A stretch of DNA of 5,391 bases, taken from assembly GCA_944332375.1 (NCBI GenBank), contig CALVJU010000047.1, forward strand, positions 1 through 5,391, given 5' to 3'. Below are positions 5,268 to 5,391 of this stretch, piece after piece. Source of the DNA: an uncultured Bacilli bacterium (GTDB lineage: Bacteria > Bacillota_I > Bacilli_A > RF39 > UBA660). The stretch's first letter is position 1, and every line of letters starts with the position of its first letter. The position numbers and the translations under genes were made by a program. Under the pieces are notes generated by a model. It worked only from the letters and a program-made list of their open reading frames with translations. It was not told the DNA's origin and searched no databases.

Positions 5268-5326
5268 AAAAAAATGTAAAAAAATGAAAAAATTCTCTTG
5301 ATTTTCATATAATTATCATGTATAAT
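5268..5326 (+). promoter_or_regulatory. Strong sigma-A promoter with upstream A-tracts
   Basis: TTGATT at 5298-5303 and TATAAT at 5321-5326 are separated by exactly 17 bases. Immediately upstream are three A-tracts, 5268-5274, 5278-5284 and 5287-5292, spaced at about one helical turn. They resemble an UP element or intrinsically curved DNA. Transcription would start near 5333 and run off the right edge of the window. Confidence 0.82.
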
Positions 5327-5332
5327 TTTGAA

Positions 5333-5391
5333 TGTGTGGCATGCGTTGATGTGGGAGGTTGCTGATACACCAGGTTAAGTTGTAAATAAAA
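5333..5391 (+). promoter_or_regulatory. 5' leader RNA of a gene beyond the window, possibly ribosomal
   Basis: The first 59 transcribed bases contain no usable open reading frame and are less AT-rich than the rest of the region. GTGTG (5334-5338) can pair with TACAC (5366-5370), and GCA (5339-5341) with TGC (5360-5362), leaving TGA (5363-5365) bulged and a GTGGGAGGT-containing loop. The strong promoter and structured start suggest a ribosomal-protein or similar housekeeping leader. The downstream gene is not visible, so identity is only a guess. Confidence 0.35.

Noticed and set aside
1..5391. CRISPR array, insertion sequence, tRNA or rRNA genes
   Set aside because: I found no regularly spaced repeats, transposase frames, terminal inverted repeats with target duplications, or cloverleaf-like segments.

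Overview
The window looks like chromosomal DNA of a low-GC Bacillota (Firmicutes) bacterium that uses the standard bacterial code. The signs are AT-rich codon choice, strong AGGAGG-type ribosome binding sites, sigma-A promoters with extended -10 elements, U-tailed hairpin terminators, and the gene order ychF, rpsF, ssb, rpsR known from Bacillus-type genomes. TGA is used as a stop, so this is not a TGA=Trp Mollicute. A gut lineage near Erysipelotrichia or RF39-like Bacilli is a guess, not something the sequence proves.

Layout, left to right. (1) 2-1183 (+): the 3' three quarters of an AbgT-family membrane transporter, cut by the window edge. (2) 1196-2293 (+): ychF, the OLA1/YchF ATPase, 12 bp downstream and probably cotranscribed, ending in a clear terminator. 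(3) 2322-2593: an intergenic stretch with two long inverted repeats, then an extended -10 promoter and a structured 5' leader that looks like the S6:S18 autoregulatory leader. (4) 2600-3608 (+): the rpsF-ssb-rpsR operon, closed by a terminator. (5) 3651-5117 (-): a convergent two-gene operon of paralogous single-pass membrane proteins of unknown function, with its own terminator and promoter. (6) 5118-5391: a divergent intergenic region. It holds the promoter of the unknown operon (-) and, at the right edge, a near-consensus promoter (+) preceded by phased A-tracts. That promoter drives a leader RNA for a gene outside the window.

How the genes work together. rpsF and rpsR encode neighbouring proteins of the 30S platform and flank the single-stranded DNA-binding protein gene, the usual Firmicutes arrangement. 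The leader fits feedback control by the S6:S18 complex. YchF binds ribosomes in other bacteria, so the plus strand is mostly translation and replication housekeeping. The least explained part is the minus-strand pair. The two proteins share a cytoplasmic Trp/Lys-rich helix, one membrane segment and a roughly 102-residue outer domain. That domain is bounded by two cysteines exactly 101 residues apart in both copies, and it is 57/102 identical without gaps. I recognise no family for them.
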